This document shows, in pieces, positions 56,101 to 63,924 of a stretch of 64,000 bases of DNA. Position 1 is the first letter of the stretch. Each line of letters starts with the position of its first letter. The DNA lies in assembly GCF_007197645.1 (NCBI RefSeq), contig NZ_VKGK01000024.1:34373-98372 (forward strand), in the 5' to 3' direction. The stretch comes from Shewanella hanedai (lineage in GTDB: Bacteria; Pseudomonadota; Gammaproteobacteria; Enterobacterales; Shewanellaceae). Made by a program: the position numbers and the translations under genes. The notes under the pieces are model-generated. The model had not been told where the DNA came from. It saw only the letters and a list, made by a program, of their open reading frames with translations, and did no database searches.

Positions 56101-56531
56101 AGATTGAGACTAAACACCATCGCTTTAAGCTGCAGAGCTATGTATGGCATGATGCCAAACAGAGCAATTAAGGTCACGATGGCCGCCAATAGCTGGGACT
56201 TTCCATACCGAGCGGCAATAAAATCGGCGACGGAAGTGATGTTATGTGCTTTCGAAACCAGCACCATCTTTCTGAGCAAACCAAAGCCGACGGTGAAGAT
56301 AAGAATGGGTCCTACGAAAATAGGCAGGAAAGACCAAAGATCTTGAGCTGATTGCCCCACAGTGCCAAGAAAGCTCCAAGATGAGCAATAAACAGCCAAG
56401 CTTAATCCATACACCCAAACCTGAATTTTCTTGGTAAATTTACTGAACCAGCGCTCTGCTCCCCATGCCAAAAAAAACAGCAGGAATACATAGAGGACAG
56501 CAATAACGCCAACTACAATCGTTAAGTTCAT
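53109..56531 (-). CDS. crbS: CrbS-like hybrid sensor kinase with SLC5 transporter domain
   Basis: A 1140-residue protein. About 13 membrane segments of the sodium:solute symporter (SLC5/SSSF) type cover residues 1-500, a STAC-like linker lies at about 530-600, PAS at about 618-735, a coiled coil follows, then the histidine kinase with the phosphorylated His790 (AAVGHDLMQPLN), the ATPase domain (GLGLGLAIADR near 962) and a C-terminal receiver domain with Asp1073. This layout is that of CrbS/CbrA kinases, which with CrbR control acs in response to acetate metabolism. It is divergent from acs, with 178 bases between, and is followed by an FAH-family gene. Confidence 0.92.
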   Translation of the reverse strand: MNLTIVVGVIAVLYVFLLFFLAWGAERWFSKFTKKIQVWVYGLSLAVYCSSWSFLGTVGQSAQDLWSFLPIFVGPILIFTVGFGLLRKMVLVSKAHNITSVADFIAARYGKSQLLAAIVTLIALFGIMPYIALQLKAMVFSLNLFQPEDSPFDGAKVSLVITAILAMFAILFGTRKLDATEHNPGMMVAIAFESLVKLGAFLIVGIVISFGYFDGFGDIWRQAATRDLISAPELNIGSLMPQLLVGMAAFLCMPRQFHVMMVECGNEKTLQKARWIFPIYLVLFGLFVAPLALAGKIILGDSVAADTYVINLPLALDQPILAVVALLGTLSAATGMVIVAVVTISVMVSNEWLVPVMLRTGKIRQKSFSQFSQFLLNARRLSIIIILGLGYFSYLSFIDSDSLSGLGMLSFGAFAQLAPALIGGMYWKHGNRSGVLMGLAVGFGLWCYILLKGASDTSGVFNNDFALLESINPNVRDILTALLANCACYMLGSIWFRAGVVERIQASEFVSPGNLKSNNTRKAAAVSQQDLLILASRFVSPTRAYESFSRFSEEAVKSDSWHKSAPSELIAHTEHMLAGVLGASSASLVMDSVQHGRDLALDEVFSLVDEASSKIILSQDMLRGAIEHAYEGMSVVDKELNLVAWNYKYAELYQYPASFLQEGMPISDVVRFNASRGFCGEGDIEDKVNTRVQHMRDGTAHVSERQRKDGKVIKIQGNPMPGGGFVMTFTDITQYREHAKALQEMNDTLEARVKERTYELGLLNSKLLEAKVKEEMANASKSKFLAAVGHDLMQPLNAARLFTASLSQYPNLDQEGKTTLSHVNSSLKIAGELLTDLLDISKLDSGMIEVNRRDFSVADLIDGLGVEFAAMAKDSQINFSMVPCRASINSDLSLLRRILQNFLTNAYRYARGCRVLFGCRHRGDELEIQVLDTGCGIDEAETKEIFKEFKRLDNPASNNVSGLGLGLAIADRISRVLDHKIHVTSILGHGSVFSIRVPLGKALSEPQPKKVPSLLQPLAGVKVLCIDNEETILAGLESLLSRWQCEVICAKDLADARIKLGLKGVAPDIVLADYHLDDGQNGVDAMNGIRGLYGSHLPGILITANTNKELVDDVNRQGYHYMAKMVKPAALRALISSLIK

Positions 56532-56631
56532 ACAGCTCTCATTTTTTTCATTCTATTGTGCGTTAATTATCATATAAAATCTAGTTCACAGATGCTTCTC
56601 AACGCACTAAAAATAAAGGGATTTATTACAC

Positions 56632-56645
56632 TAGACCAAGGTCTA
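56632..56645. promoter_or_regulatory. Palindromic candidate CrbR operator upstream of acs
   Basis: TAGACC-AA-GGTCTA, an inverted repeat with 6-base arms, centred 71 bases before the acs start in the divergent crbS/acs region. It shares TAGAC-[CT]-NN-[GA]-GTCTA with the palindrome before crbR. It could control acs, crbS or both. Confidence 0.6.
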
Positions 56646-56709
56646 ATAGAGCTTGGAGGCGAGATCACTCCATACTTGAGCCACGCATTATTAGATTAAG
56701 GGAAGCCCA

Positions 56710-58662
56710 ATGAGCACGCAGTCTCTCTACAAAGTTTCAAGCGAAATCGCTGAAAACGCACATGTAAATGAAGAACAGTACAAAAAAATGTACCAAGAGT
56801 CGATTGTGAATCCTGAAGGTTTCTGGAGAGAGCACGGACAACGTATTGATTGGATTAAGCCATATACCAAGATTAAAAAGACCTCTTTCGATGATCATAA
56901 CCTGTCGATCAACTGGTTTTACGATGGCACGCTGAATGCTTCAGCAAACTGCCTAGACCGTCATCTTGAGAAAAATGCAGATCGCGTTGCCATTATCTGG
57001 GAAGGCGATGATGCTAAAGATCAACGCACCATTACTTATGGTGAATTGCATACTGATGTCTGTAAATTTGCCAATGCACTGCGTAGTCAAGGCGTAAGAC
57101 GCGGGGATATTGTGACCGTGTATATGCCGATGGTGCCTGAAGCCGCTGTTGTCATGCTTGCGTGTGCCCGCATTGGCGCAGTCCATTCAGTCGTATTTGG
57201 TGGTTTCTCACCTGACTCAATTGCATCACGTGTTATTGATGGCAAATCAAAAGTCATTGTCACAGCTGATGAAGGGTTACGTGCAGGACGTACTATTCCA
57301 CTTAAAGCCAACATAGATGAAGCCCTGTCTCACCCTGATGTAACTTGTGTCGAAAAGGTCATTGTCTATGAACGTACTGGTAGCGATGTCAATTGGGTAG
57401 AAGGCCGTGACATCAAGTGGGATTCTTTAATGGAAACCGCTTCTGAGCACTGTGAGCCAGAAGAGATGGGCGCTGAAGATCCGCTTTTCTTACTTTATAC
57501 CTCTGGTTCAACGGGTAATCCAAAAGGCGTGTTACATACCACTGGCGGTTACATGGTGTACGCGGCCATGACCCATGAATATGTATTCGACTATAAAGAC
57601 GGTGAAGTCTATTGGTGTACCGCTGATGTTGGCTGGATCACGGGTCACTCTTACATGGTGTATGGTCCATTAGCTAATGGTGCCACAGTTCTCATTCATG
57701 AAGGTGTGCCTAACTACCCGACTCCCTCTCGTCTTGGTGAAATAGTCGACCGTCACAAGGTTAATATCCTCTATACCGCGCCAACGCTTATTCGTGCCCT
57801 TATGGCCGAAGGTAAAGAACAGTTTGCAGATTTCGATGGCAGCTCATTGCGCATCATGGGCTCGGTGGGTGAACCCATTAACCCTGAAGCATGGCGCTGG
57901 TACAATGAAGTCATTGGTCATGAACAGTGCCCAATTGTCGATACTTGGTGGCAAACCGAAACCGGTGGCATATTGATCAGTCCGTTGCCTGGCGCAACAG
58001 ACACCAAACCAGGCTCGGCAACTCGTCCATTTTTCGGTGTGCAACCTGCACTGGTAGATAACATCGGCAACATTATTGAAGGCGCAGCCGAAGGTAACTT
58101 AGTGATCTTAGATTCTTGGCCTGGACAGATGCGCACCGTATTTGGCGACCATGATAGATTTGCACTGACCTACTTTAAAACGTTCCGCGGCATGTACTTT
58201 ACCGGTGACGGCGCAAAACGAGATGAAGATGGTTATTACTGGATCACGGGTCGAGTTGATGATGTGATTAACGTATCAGGCCATCGACTCGGTACAGCAG
58301 AAGTTGAGAGTGCCTTGGTATCGCACCCAAGCGTCGCAGAAGCTGCCGTAGTTGGTTACCCCCATGATATCAAGGGACAGGGTATTTATGCTTATGTCAC
58401 CTTAACGAAAGGAACGACCGAAACTGAAGAGTTACGTCAAGACCTTCGAAAGTGGGTACGAAAAGAGATTGGCGCACTGGCCACACCAGATCTTATACAA
58501 TGGGCTGGCGGCTTACCTAAGACTCGCTCGGGTAAGATTATGCGTCGCTTCTTACGTAAGATTGCTGCTAACGAAGTAACCAACTTAGGTGACTCATCGA
58601 CACTGGCAGATCCTGCCGTTATCGACACCTTAATCGAGTCTCGCTTAAACCGTAGCGAGTAA
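56710..58662 (+). CDS. acs: Acs, acetyl-CoA synthetase
   Basis: A 650-residue AMP-forming synthetase that activates acetate to acetyl-CoA, the high-affinity scavenging route. The P-loop YTSGSTGNPKGVLHTTGGY lies near residue 262. The A8/A10 region has GRVDDVINVSGHRLGTAE and Lys609 (in TRSGKIMRR), the residue acetylated for post-translational control in Salmonella Acs. AAGGGAA precedes the ATG. The gene is divergent from crbS and carries a palindromic candidate operator upstream. A terminator follows 25 bases after the stop. Confidence 0.98.
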   Translation: MSTQSLYKVSSEIAENAHVNEEQYKKMYQESIVNPEGFWREHGQRIDWIKPYTKIKKTSFDDHNLSINWFYDGTLNASANCLDRHLEKNADRVAIIWEGDDAKDQRTITYGELHTDVCKFANALRSQGVRRGDIVTVYMPMVPEAAVVMLACARIGAVHSVVFGGFSPDSIASRVIDGKSKVIVTADEGLRAGRTIPLKANIDEALSHPDVTCVEKVIVYERTGSDVNWVEGRDIKWDSLMETASEHCEPEEMGAEDPLFLLYTSGSTGNPKGVLHTTGGYMVYAAMTHEYVFDYKDGEVYWCTADVGWITGHSYMVYGPLANGATVLIHEGVPNYPTPSRLGEIVDRHKVNILYTAPTLIRALMAEGKEQFADFDGSSLRIMGSVGEPINPEAWRWYNEVIGHEQCPIVDTWWQTETGGILISPLPGATDTKPGSATRPFFGVQPALVDNIGNIIEGAAEGNLVILDSWPGQMRTVFGDHDRFALTYFKTFRGMYFTGDGAKRDEDGYYWITGRVDDVINVSGHRLGTAEVESALVSHPSVAEAAVVGYPHDIKGQGIYAYVTLTKGTTETEELRQDLRKWVRKEIGALATPDLIQWAGGLPKTRSGKIMRRFLRKIAANEVTNLGDSSTLADPAVIDTLIESRLNRSE

Positions 58663-58687
58663 ATCGAGGGTTAGCCAGTCAATCACT

Positions 58688-58714
58688 AGCCCCTCCTATG
58701 AGGGGCTTCTTTTT
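58688..58714 (+). terminator. Terminator of acs
   Basis: AGCCCCTC-CTAT-GAGGGGCT (58688-58707) followed by TCTTTTT. Confidence 0.9.
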
Positions 58715-58752
58715 ACAAATTTATCAGACCAAGTTCCCCTGCACTGCTGTCA

Positions 58753-59079
58753 TACCAACCAGTATAAGAAGTTGATCTACTCAGAGTGTCTTTTGGCAAA
58801 CTAATTCAAGGCGAATGGATGACATAATGGTTGCTCCCTTGTGAGTTCATTCAACGCAGAAATAGGCAGCCAAAAACACTCCTTACAGGCGAGTTTTAGC
58901 GGTTCTGATGCTGTGACTCTTAAGGAACAAAAGGGAGCTTAACCCTAGTTTCACTATGCTCTTCACTCGTTGCAAGCCACATGGATGTGGTGAATGTCAT
59001 TAATGCAGGAGCAATTAATGACCTTGCCTCAGAACCGCTAAATTCTCGCTGAGCGATCAAATCTTTATACTGATTGGTA
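58753..59079. mobile_element. MITE-like element, copy 2 (327 bp, inverted relative to copy 1)
   Basis: Same terminal repeats as copy 1 (TACCAACCAGTATAA at the left, with one change, and TTATACTGATTGGTA at the right), in the opposite orientation, flanked by TCA on both sides (58750-58752, 59080-59082). The internal stem is TTTAGCGGTTCTGA (58895-58908) with TCAGAACCGCTAAA (59029-59042). It differs from copy 1 chiefly by about 50 extra bases in the hairpin loop (about 58973-59022), which themselves contain two small inverted repeats. No coding potential. It ends 45 bases before the radD start. Confidence 0.85.
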
Positions 59080-59124
59080 TCACTGTTATCCTTTGTAGTA
59101 AGACCTCCTTCTAATTAGATTTTT

Positions 59125-60867
59125 GTGCAATTAAGAGACTATCAACAACAGGCCGTAGACGCTGCGGTAACACATTTTAAATCCAGCAGTGATACCGCCG
59201 TATTAGTCCTTCCTACTGGAGCGGGTAAAAGTATTGTCATTGCAGAGCTTGCTCGTATCGCCAATGGCCGTGTATTGGTATTGACTCACGTAAAAGAGTT
59301 AGTTGCACAAAACGCTGAAAAAATTGGCATACTGACCACCGCTGCCAGCATCTATTCGGCGGGCCTAAAACAAAAATCCACAAAAAATAAGACTGTTGTG
59401 GCTAGCATTCAATCTGCGGTCAGATCACCAGAACAGTTTAATGAGCCTTTCTCCTTAGTTATCATCGATGAATGCCACAGAGTCAGCCCTGATGAGACCA
59501 GCCAATACCAGAAGCTGCTGATACATCTTAAGCAGAAAAACCCCAAAATCAAGCTGCTAGGCCTCACAGCAACACCGTACCGATTGGACTTAGGCTGGAT
59601 CTATCACCACCACTACCATGGCAAAATGGGCAACCCGGATAAACCGGTATTCCAGCAGTGTATCTTCGAGCTGCCAATGCGTCCTCTTATTAAGCGCGGA
59701 TACTTAAGTGCCCCAAAACTGTTTGATGGTCTGTCAGTGCAATATGACTTTAGTGCCTTGCAAGCATCGTCTAACGGTGAATACCAAGAGAAAGAGATCA
59801 ATGACCTTCTTAGCCATTGCGGGCGAGCAACCACAGCCATTATCAAGCAGTTAATTGAAATCGGCGCAAATAGACAAGGCGTCATTATCTTTGCAGCAAC
59901 AGTCCGCCATGCTGAGGAGATAATGAAACGATTAAGCGAAGAAAGTGCAGCACTTATCACCGCAAAAACCAGCACCGAAGACAGAGATAACATCATCACC
60001 TCTTTCAAAGCTAGGCAGATCAAGTACCTAGTAAACGTGGCAGTACTCACGACAGGCTTCGATGCCCCCCATGTGGATCTCATTGCCATATTAAGGCCTA
60101 CCGCCTCAGTGAGTCTGTTTCAACAGATGGTCGGTAGAGGTCTGAGGATCTGTGAGGGTAAAGATGAATGCTTAGTGATCGACTATGCGGCAAATGGCTT
60201 TGACCTTTACTTCCCTGAAGTTGGGCAACATAAACCCAATAGTAAAAGTGTCCCCGTTCAAGTTCACTGCCCTGTTTGCAATTTTGCCAATATTTTCTGG
60301 GGACTTGTTGACGACGATGGTGACATCATCGAGCACTTTGGCAGACGATGTCAGGCACTGATTGAACATGAAGGTAATAAAGAGCAGTGCGACTTTCGTT
60401 TTCGTTCTAAATCATGTCCTTACTGCGGCGAAGAGAACGATATTGCAGCCAAAATCTGTCATCAGTGTGATGCGATGCTCATTGACCCAGATAAACGTCT
60501 GAAAGAGGTGTTACAGCAGAAACATCACCACTTGTTCAAATGCCAGTCGATGCTTTTTATAAAAGAGGCTGAACGCTTGAAAATTCAATATATCGATCTC
60601 GATGGCAATGACTTTTGTCGCTATTTTAACTTTAAAACAGAGGGTCAACGAAAGGCCTTTTACGCCATATTTGTAATTACTCATACTCGAACCCCTGGAT
60701 TGAAACATCAACAGTATAAGCAAGTTGAACAGGTTCTCTCTGCGAGAGAAAGCTTCAGAATGCCTGATTTACTGTTACTGAAAAAAGACAAGAAAGGCTG
60801 GGATCTCGTCGAAACATTTTTTGATTATCGTGGCCGCTATCAAATTGAGAATAAGTTTATTCAATAG
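59125..60867 (+). CDS. radD: RadD (YejH), SF2 helicase-type ATPase
   Basis: A 580-residue SF2 ATPase, the size of E. coli RadD (586), which aids recombination repair and stimulates RecA. The Walker A motif is PTGAGKS at 30-36, DECH at 115-118 and the helicase C motif VGRGLRICEGK near 335. Two Cys clusters follow (CPVC near 380 and CPYCGEEN...CHQC near 430), as in RadD zinc-binding regions. The start is GTG at 59125 with only a weak upstream box. The MITE copy ends 45 bases upstream, so the promoter probably lies in or across the element. grxA follows after 62 bases. Confidence 0.9.
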   Translation: MQLRDYQQQAVDAAVTHFKSSSDTAVLVLPTGAGKSIVIAELARIANGRVLVLTHVKELVAQNAEKIGILTTAASIYSAGLKQKSTKNKTVVASIQSAVRSPEQFNEPFSLVIIDECHRVSPDETSQYQKLLIHLKQKNPKIKLLGLTATPYRLDLGWIYHHHYHGKMGNPDKPVFQQCIFELPMRPLIKRGYLSAPKLFDGLSVQYDFSALQASSNGEYQEKEINDLLSHCGRATTAIIKQLIEIGANRQGVIIFAATVRHAEEIMKRLSEESAALITAKTSTEDRDNIITSFKARQIKYLVNVAVLTTGFDAPHVDLIAILRPTASVSLFQQMVGRGLRICEGKDECLVIDYAANGFDLYFPEVGQHKPNSKSVPVQVHCPVCNFANIFWGLVDDDGDIIEHFGRRCQALIEHEGNKEQCDFRFRSKSCPYCGEENDIAAKICHQCDAMLIDPDKRLKEVLQQKHHHLFKCQSMLFIKEAERLKIQYIDLDGNDFCRYFNFKTEGQRKAFYAIFVITHTRTPGLKHQQYKQVEQVLSARESFRMPDLLLLKKDKKGWDLVETFFDYRGRYQIENKFIQ

Positions 60868-60929
60868 GGAATATGCAAGGTTAATCCTCTTGTGGTATAA
60901 AGTATCGAATCAATTTTTCAGGAGTCTCT

Positions 60930-61196
60930 ATGTTCGTTGTAATTTTTGGCCGTCCCGGCTGTCCGTACTGTGTTAGAGCTGTTCAGCTATCTGAGCAACT
61001 AGTTGAAGCCCGCAGTGACTTTAAGTTTAAGTATGTCGATATTCATGCAGAAGGGATCTCCAAGGCAGACCTTGAAAAAACAGTTGGCAAGCCTGTTGAA
61101 ACTGTACCTCAAATCTTTGTTGATAAAGAACACGTTGGTGGATGTACAGAGTTTGAACAATATGTAAGAGACAACCAGCTGTTAACACCAGCTTAA
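60930..61196 (+). CDS. grxA: GrxA, glutaredoxin 1
   Basis: An 88-residue glutaredoxin. The dithiol active site is Cys11-Pro-Tyr-Cys14, followed by the TVPQIFVD cis-Pro loop near residue 58 and GGCTEFEQY. It reduces ribonucleotide reductase, PAPS reductase and OxyR disulfides using glutathione. The sequence is nearest the E. coli GrxA type (short, with the HAEGISKADLEK helix). CAGGAG precedes the ATG at normal spacing. A terminator follows after about 50 bases. Confidence 0.95.
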   Translation: MFVVIFGRPGCPYCVRAVQLSEQLVEARSDFKFKYVDIHAEGISKADLEKTVGKPVETVPQIFVDKEHVGGCTEFEQYVRDNQLLTPA

Positions 61197-61243
61197 GTTG
61201 ATACAATGACAAACCCAGTTATGAGCCATCTCATAGACTAATA

Positions 61244-61268
61244 AAGGAGGCCAAAGGCCTCCTTTTTA
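61244..61268. terminator. Bidirectional terminator
   Basis: AAAGGAGGCC-AAA-GGCCTCCTTT (61244-61266), then Ts. It lies between the convergent grxA and porin genes. Confidence 0.92.
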
Positions 61269-61285
61269 ATCACTACTAAACATCA

Positions 61286-62425
61286 CTAGAGCACATATTT
61301 AACCGAGAAAATCACTCGATCAAGTTCTCCTTCATCGCCATTTTGTTTCGTATTCTTCGCGTGCATATATTCAACCCCAACCGTCATCGGTTTTATTGGC
61401 GAATACAGTAGGTTTATATAACCTGAAAAAGATTCTTTGTTTACCCCAGCTCCGGTTAACGCTTCATTGTTATCAGCCTTAAATCCAGAAAGAGTGAAAC
61501 TTGAACGCCACTTGTCATTCCACCAATGACGGTAAGCCGCGAAACCACCATATGAGCTTATGGTTTCAATATCACCATTACTATCAAGCACACCTGCGTT
61601 GGCATAGTTCAATGCCATATAACGACCCATACCATCACCTGCAGTAGCAGAAAACTTTATATCATCATCACCAACCGGAACTACACCGGTGAAGCTCACA
61701 CCGTAGCCCATTGTTTGTGAGTCTAAACCAGCCTTTTCAATATTCAACTGCCTTACCAAACCAGCGACGGTGTATTTAGCTCCGCCTTCCGTTTTGAAAT
61801 TATAACGAGCAACAAAATCCGGTACCATTCCGCTGCCACTTGTGATTCGTCCGCCTCCACCATTAGGTGTTAACGTTGTTTCAGGATTTTCAATTGCAAA
61901 CTGGAAGCCGCCATTGGTGTAACGCACCATGCCTTGGCGTACAAAAGGCGTTCCTTCTGCTGCACCAACAAAGTCTAGGTTTTCTGGTAAAGCACCAGGA
62001 TTTTGAAATGTGGTCCACGTCTGTCCAACTAACCAATTATCATAACTAACAAAGGCTTGTCGAATACGTGGTGAATAGCTGTTTGAAACCCGCTCATTGC
62101 CATCAGTATGCGTCATAAAATCAAGTTCAATAAAGCCACTTAATTTATGGCCATTGAGATCGGTACTGGTTTTAAAATTGAATCGTGTCTCACGCGCTTG
62201 AAAATCAACGACTTGATCGCCATTACCGGGAACGCCGTATATTGTTCCCGGAACATAGAACTGTCTGGATAAACTGCCAGAATCCGGTGCACCATTACTG
62301 TAATCACTAAACATTACGTCCGCTTTGACGTAACCACCAAATTTAAACTCTGTATCACCAGCCGCAACAGAGCCTGCAGCTAACATGGTAACCATTGCAA
62401 TAATACTTAACTTTGCTTGTTTCAT
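61286..62425 (-). CDS. DcaP-like outer membrane porin
   Basis: A 379-residue outer-membrane barrel protein. The signal peptide is MKQAKLSIIAMVTMLAAGSVAA, then FKFGGYVKADVMFSDYSNG, typical of the DcaP trimeric porin family, and the body alternates amphipathic strands (FIELDFMTH, AFVSYDNWLVGQTW, GVEYMHAKNT), ending in VIFSVKYVL with no terminal Phe/Trp. The family transports dicarboxylates and similar small anions; the substrate here is unknown. The frame continues 29 codons upstream, but GGGAG lies seven bases before the ATG at 62425, which also starts the signal peptide. Convergent with grxA. Confidence 0.88.
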   Translation of the reverse strand: MKQAKLSIIAMVTMLAAGSVAAGDTEFKFGGYVKADVMFSDYSNGAPDSGSLSRQFYVPGTIYGVPGNGDQVVDFQARETRFNFKTSTDLNGHKLSGFIELDFMTHTDGNERVSNSYSPRIRQAFVSYDNWLVGQTWTTFQNPGALPENLDFVGAAEGTPFVRQGMVRYTNGGFQFAIENPETTLTPNGGGGRITSGSGMVPDFVARYNFKTEGGAKYTVAGLVRQLNIEKAGLDSQTMGYGVSFTGVVPVGDDDIKFSATAGDGMGRYMALNYANAGVLDSNGDIETISSYGGFAAYRHWWNDKWRSSFTLSGFKADNNEALTGAGVNKESFSGYINLLYSPIKPMTVGVEYMHAKNTKQNGDEGELDRVIFSVKYVL

Positions 62426-62796
62426 CTCACTCTCCCAAATATTTATTCTTATCATCAATAAATATGAAGTAGTTAAGGTCCAAACAATATTAGCAATACG
62501 TCTATCATACAAAAGTATAACAGGTGTATCTAATTAACCGTTTGAGTCAAAGTTAAACTGGGCATGAAACTCGGAAATTGATTTAAACAGAAGAAGACTG
62601 AAAAGAGCATATTTAGCTCTTGATGAACACATAATAAATGATGTTTGGTATGTAACGAATAGCAATAAAATCAATGGGTATACAGGAATCATCTTTTACG
62701 AAATATTGAAATATAGTTTGATAGAGCTTTGAATCAAAAAGAAGGTTTTCTGAATAGAAGTAAAGAATAGGAACTGAAGAGTGAAGCATCTAGAAG
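62426..62796. other. Gene-free stretch between the porin and the tRNA array
   Basis: 371 AT-rich bases. It should contain the porin promoter at its left end and the end of the tRNA transcript at its right end. I see no strong terminator; only a short GAA/TTC stem with a T run near 62737-62755 on the minus strand. Confidence 0.4.
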
Positions 62797-62872
62797 TGGT
62801 GGGCCGTGAAGGATTCGAACCTTCGACCAATTGGTTAAAAGCCAACTGCTCTACCGACTGAGCTAACGGCCC
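62797..62872 (-). tRNA. tRNA-Lys(UUU), array unit 1
   Basis: A complete 76-base tRNA with encoded CCA. The acceptor stem GGGCCGT/ACGGCCC pairs perfectly, the D-stem is GCTC/GAGC, the anticodon loop is CTTTTAA (anticodon UUU) and the T-arm GGTTCGAATCC is intact. It is the last unit in transcription order. Confidence 0.97.
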
Positions 62873-62929
62873 ATCTAGTATTGCTTTCTGAATTCATCTA
62901 CTTTAAAAGTAAATCCACTTCCAGAAAAG

Positions 62930-63025
62930 TGGTGAGCCTGAAAAATTAGAACCTTCGACCAATTGCTAAAAAGATCAAGCCAACTGCCAGATGTTTTATA
63001 AAGAGTCGACTGAGCTAACGTTCTC
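62930..63025 (-). pseudogene. Degenerate tRNA-Lys-like unit A
   Basis: Aligned to the intact gene it keeps GTTAGCTCAGTCG, GCAGTTGGCTT, CAATTGGTCGAAGG and the CCA end. The D-loop segment of 5 bases is replaced by 19 (CTTTATAAAA inside) and the anticodon loop by a longer one, so there is no 7-base loop and no anticodon. The acceptor 5' side is AGAGAACGT. The T-arm has extra changes, making A the most decayed copy. Confidence 0.8.
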
Positions 63026-63082
63026 TCTGATATTGCGTTCTGAATTCGTCTACTTTGAAAGTAAACCCACTTTCAGAAAAAG

Positions 63083-63179
63083 TGGTGGGCCGTGAAGGAT
63101 TCGAACCTTCGACCAATTGCTAAAGAGACCAAGCCAACTGCCTGATGCTTTATAAAGAGTCGACTGAGCTAACGTTCCC
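63083..63179 (-). pseudogene. Degenerate tRNA-Lys-like unit B
   Basis: 97 bases with the same two insertions as units A and C: ACTCTTTATAAAGCATCAG in the D loop and GGTCTCTTTAG in the anticodon loop. The 3' half from the T-arm through CCA is identical to the intact genes. The acceptor 5' side is GGGAACGT, so outer and inner pairs survive with a small internal loop. D-stem and anticodon loop are destroyed. Confidence 0.8.
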
Positions 63180-63236
63180 TCTGATATTGCGTTCTGAATT
63201 CGTCTACTTTGGAAGTAAACCCACTTTCAGAAAAAG

Positions 63237-63312
63237 TGGTGGGCCGTGAAGGATTCGAACCTTCGACCAATTGGTTAAAAGCCAACTGCTCTACCGACTG
63301 AGCTAACGGCCC
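63237..63312 (-). tRNA. tRNA-Lys(UUU), array unit 2
   Basis: Identical in the 76 tRNA bases to unit 1, including encoded CCA and anticodon UUU. Preceded and followed by spacers of 57 bases. Confidence 0.97.
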
Positions 63313-63369
63313 ATCTAGTATTGCTTTCTGAATTCATCTACTTTAAAAGTAAATCCACTTCCAGAAAAG

Positions 63370-63445
63370 TGGTGGGCCGTGAAGGATTCGAACCTTCGAC
63401 CAATTGGTTAAAAGCCAACTGCTCTACCGACTGAGCTAACGGCCC
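63370..63445 (-). tRNA. tRNA-Lys(UUU), array unit 3
   Basis: Identical to unit 1. Spacer type is the one with CCACTT/AAGTGG hairpin arms. Confidence 0.97.
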
Positions 63446-63502
63446 ATCTAGTATTGCTTTCTGAATTCATCTACTTTAAAAGTAAATCCACTTCCAGAAA
63501 AG

Positions 63503-63599
63503 TGGTGGGCCGTGAAGGATTCGAACCTTCGACCAATTGCTAAAAAGATCAAGCCAACTGCCTGATATTTTATAAAGAGTCGACTGAGCTAACGTTCCC
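63503..63599 (-). pseudogene. Degenerate tRNA-Lys-like unit C
   Basis: 97 bases, same architecture as unit B: D-loop insert ACTCTTTATAAAATATCAG, anticodon-loop insert GATCTTTTTAG, acceptor 5' side GGGAACGT, intact T-arm and CCA end. It differs from B at four positions inside the inserts. Confidence 0.8.
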
Positions 63600-63656
63600 T
63601 CTGATATTGCGTTCTGAATTCATCTACTTTGAAAGTAAACCCACTTTCAGAAAAAG

Positions 63657-63732
63657 TGGTGGGCCGTGAAGGATTCGAACCTTCGACCAATTGGTTAAAA
63701 GCCAACTGCTCTACCGACTGAGCTAACGGCCC
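63657..63732 (-). tRNA. tRNA-Lys(UUU), array unit 4
   Basis: Identical to unit 1; followed towards higher coordinates by two more intact units with identical 58-base spacers. Confidence 0.97.
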
Positions 63733-63790
63733 ATCTAGTATTGCTTTCTGAATTCATCTACTTTGAAAGTAAACCCACTTTCAGAAAAAG

Positions 63791-63866
63791 TGGTGGGCCG
63801 TGAAGGATTCGAACCTTCGACCAATTGGTTAAAAGCCAACTGCTCTACCGACTGAGCTAACGGCCC
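63791..63866 (-). tRNA. tRNA-Lys(UUU), array unit 5
   Basis: Identical to unit 1, anticodon UUU, CCA encoded. Confidence 0.97.
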
Positions 63867-63924
63867 ATCTAGTATTGCTTTCTGAATTCATCTACTTTGA
63901 AAGTAAACCCACTTTCAGAAAAAG

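Noticed and set aside
59613..60089. 158-codon open frame on the minus strand inside radD
   Set aside because: It is a shadow of the conserved helicase frame, with no ribosome binding site or family features.
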